From: Apostichopus japonicus
Lineage: Eukaryota; Echinodermata; Holothuroidea; Aspidochirotida; Stichopodidae
NCBI RefSeq assembly: GCF_037975245.1
Contig: NC_092568.1
Coordinates: 39,076,631-39,140,630 of the forward strand
DNA: 64,000 nucleotides
Direction of reading: 5' to 3'
Shown: piece after piece, positions 63,788-64,000 of the stretch
How the letters are laid out: each line of letters begins with the position of its first letter
Numbering within the stretch: position 1 is the stretch's first letter
Notes under the pieces: generated by a model
What the model was told of the DNA's origin: nothing
The model's input: only the letters and a program-made list of their open reading frames with translations
The model's database searches: none
Program-made: the position numbers and the translations under genes

Positions 63788-63836
63788 ATCTTGGAGTGAC
63801 TCGAACCTGGGACCTTATGATTGAAAGGCACCGGCG
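63788..63836 (-). repeat. tRNA-derived SINE-like fragment
   Basis: On the minus strand, GGTGCCTTTCAATCATAAGG resembles an anticodon arm (CAT position) and CAGGTTCGAGTCACTCC contains a good B box and T arm. The 5' half of the tRNA is replaced by the MITE starting at 63837, so this is a truncated SINE or tRNA relic. Confidence 0.5.
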
Positions 63837-64000
63837 TTAAAGGGTGTGAAGACCCGCGCAAAAAAGAAACGTCTAATGCCGGTAATTTTACCTAGTTTCG
63901 AATGAGGTGTAACAGAAGTGTTAAACACTACCATCGATCCCAGATAATACACACATAGCTTGCTACCGTCGGTAATTAGACATAGTGTACAGTCAGTACA
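63837..64000 (-). mobile_element. Second TTAA MITE copy, inverted, cut by window end
   Basis: From TTAAAGGGTGTGAAGACC onward it follows the reverse complement of the 59700-60057 element almost base for base (AAACGTCTAATGCCGGTAAT, TTTCGAATGAGGTGTAACAG, CCATCGATCCC, GTGTACAGTCAGTACA). It has a ~10-bp insertion near 63917-63927 and scattered substitutions. Confidence 0.88.

Overview
This is intron-rich, AT-rich animal genomic DNA. Exons are short with GT-AG introns, intergenic spacers are long, and SINE-like, TTAA-flanked and hAT-like repeats are common, as are many poly-G/poly-C tracts. Nothing is bacterial or viral. The gene families (CDKL kinase, leishmanolysin-type protease, ERG28, digestive carboxypeptidases, P2X7-ballast/THAP sequences) and repeat texture suggest an invertebrate deuterostome, most likely an echinoderm such as a sea cucumber. 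That assignment is inference; no species marker is present.

Layout. 1-1876 (+): last two coding exons of a CDKL1/4-type kinase, whose 5' splice site has been tandemly triplicated. 1877-9423: intergenic, with a ~0.2 kb tandem repeat and a 13-bp minisatellite. 9424-24810 (-): a complete 17-coding-exon leishmanolysin-like (M8) zinc protease, predicted at 784 aa, with a signal peptide, a Cys-bearing propeptide, a furin-like site, HEIFH plus a distal HWE, and a C-terminal membrane anchor. Its introns hold a 22-copy 53-bp satellite, a 41-bp tandem array ending at a splice acceptor, a fold-back element and several dispersed repeats. 24811-27107: divergent spacer. 27135-35132 (+): complete ERG28 homologue (4 coding exons, 150 aa). 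Its last intron contains a ~5.7 kb TTAA-flanked element with a broken P2X7-ballast-domain gene and a broken THAP-domain gene facing each other.

37.3-64.0 kb (+) is a tandem cluster of M14A procarboxypeptidases. Gene 1 (38360-48922) is complete: 11 exons, 432 aa. A middle copy (50266 to about 50996) keeps only exon 1 and a decayed exon 2. Gene 3 (53772 onward) shows exons 1-8 and runs off the window. All three have a GATA-type site 96-105 bp upstream of the ATG, consistent with shared gut-type control. Gene 1 has Glu at the position that sets S1' specificity (residue 255 in bovine CPA numbering), where CPA has Ile and CPB has Asp. Gene 3's introns hold a TTAA MITE, a degenerate tandem repeat, a hAT-type element with a perfect 8-bp target duplication and a nested insertion, and part of a second MITE copy at the window edge.

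Exon borders were assigned by eye from splice consensus, reading-phase continuity and remembered family motifs. No alignment or transcript data were available.
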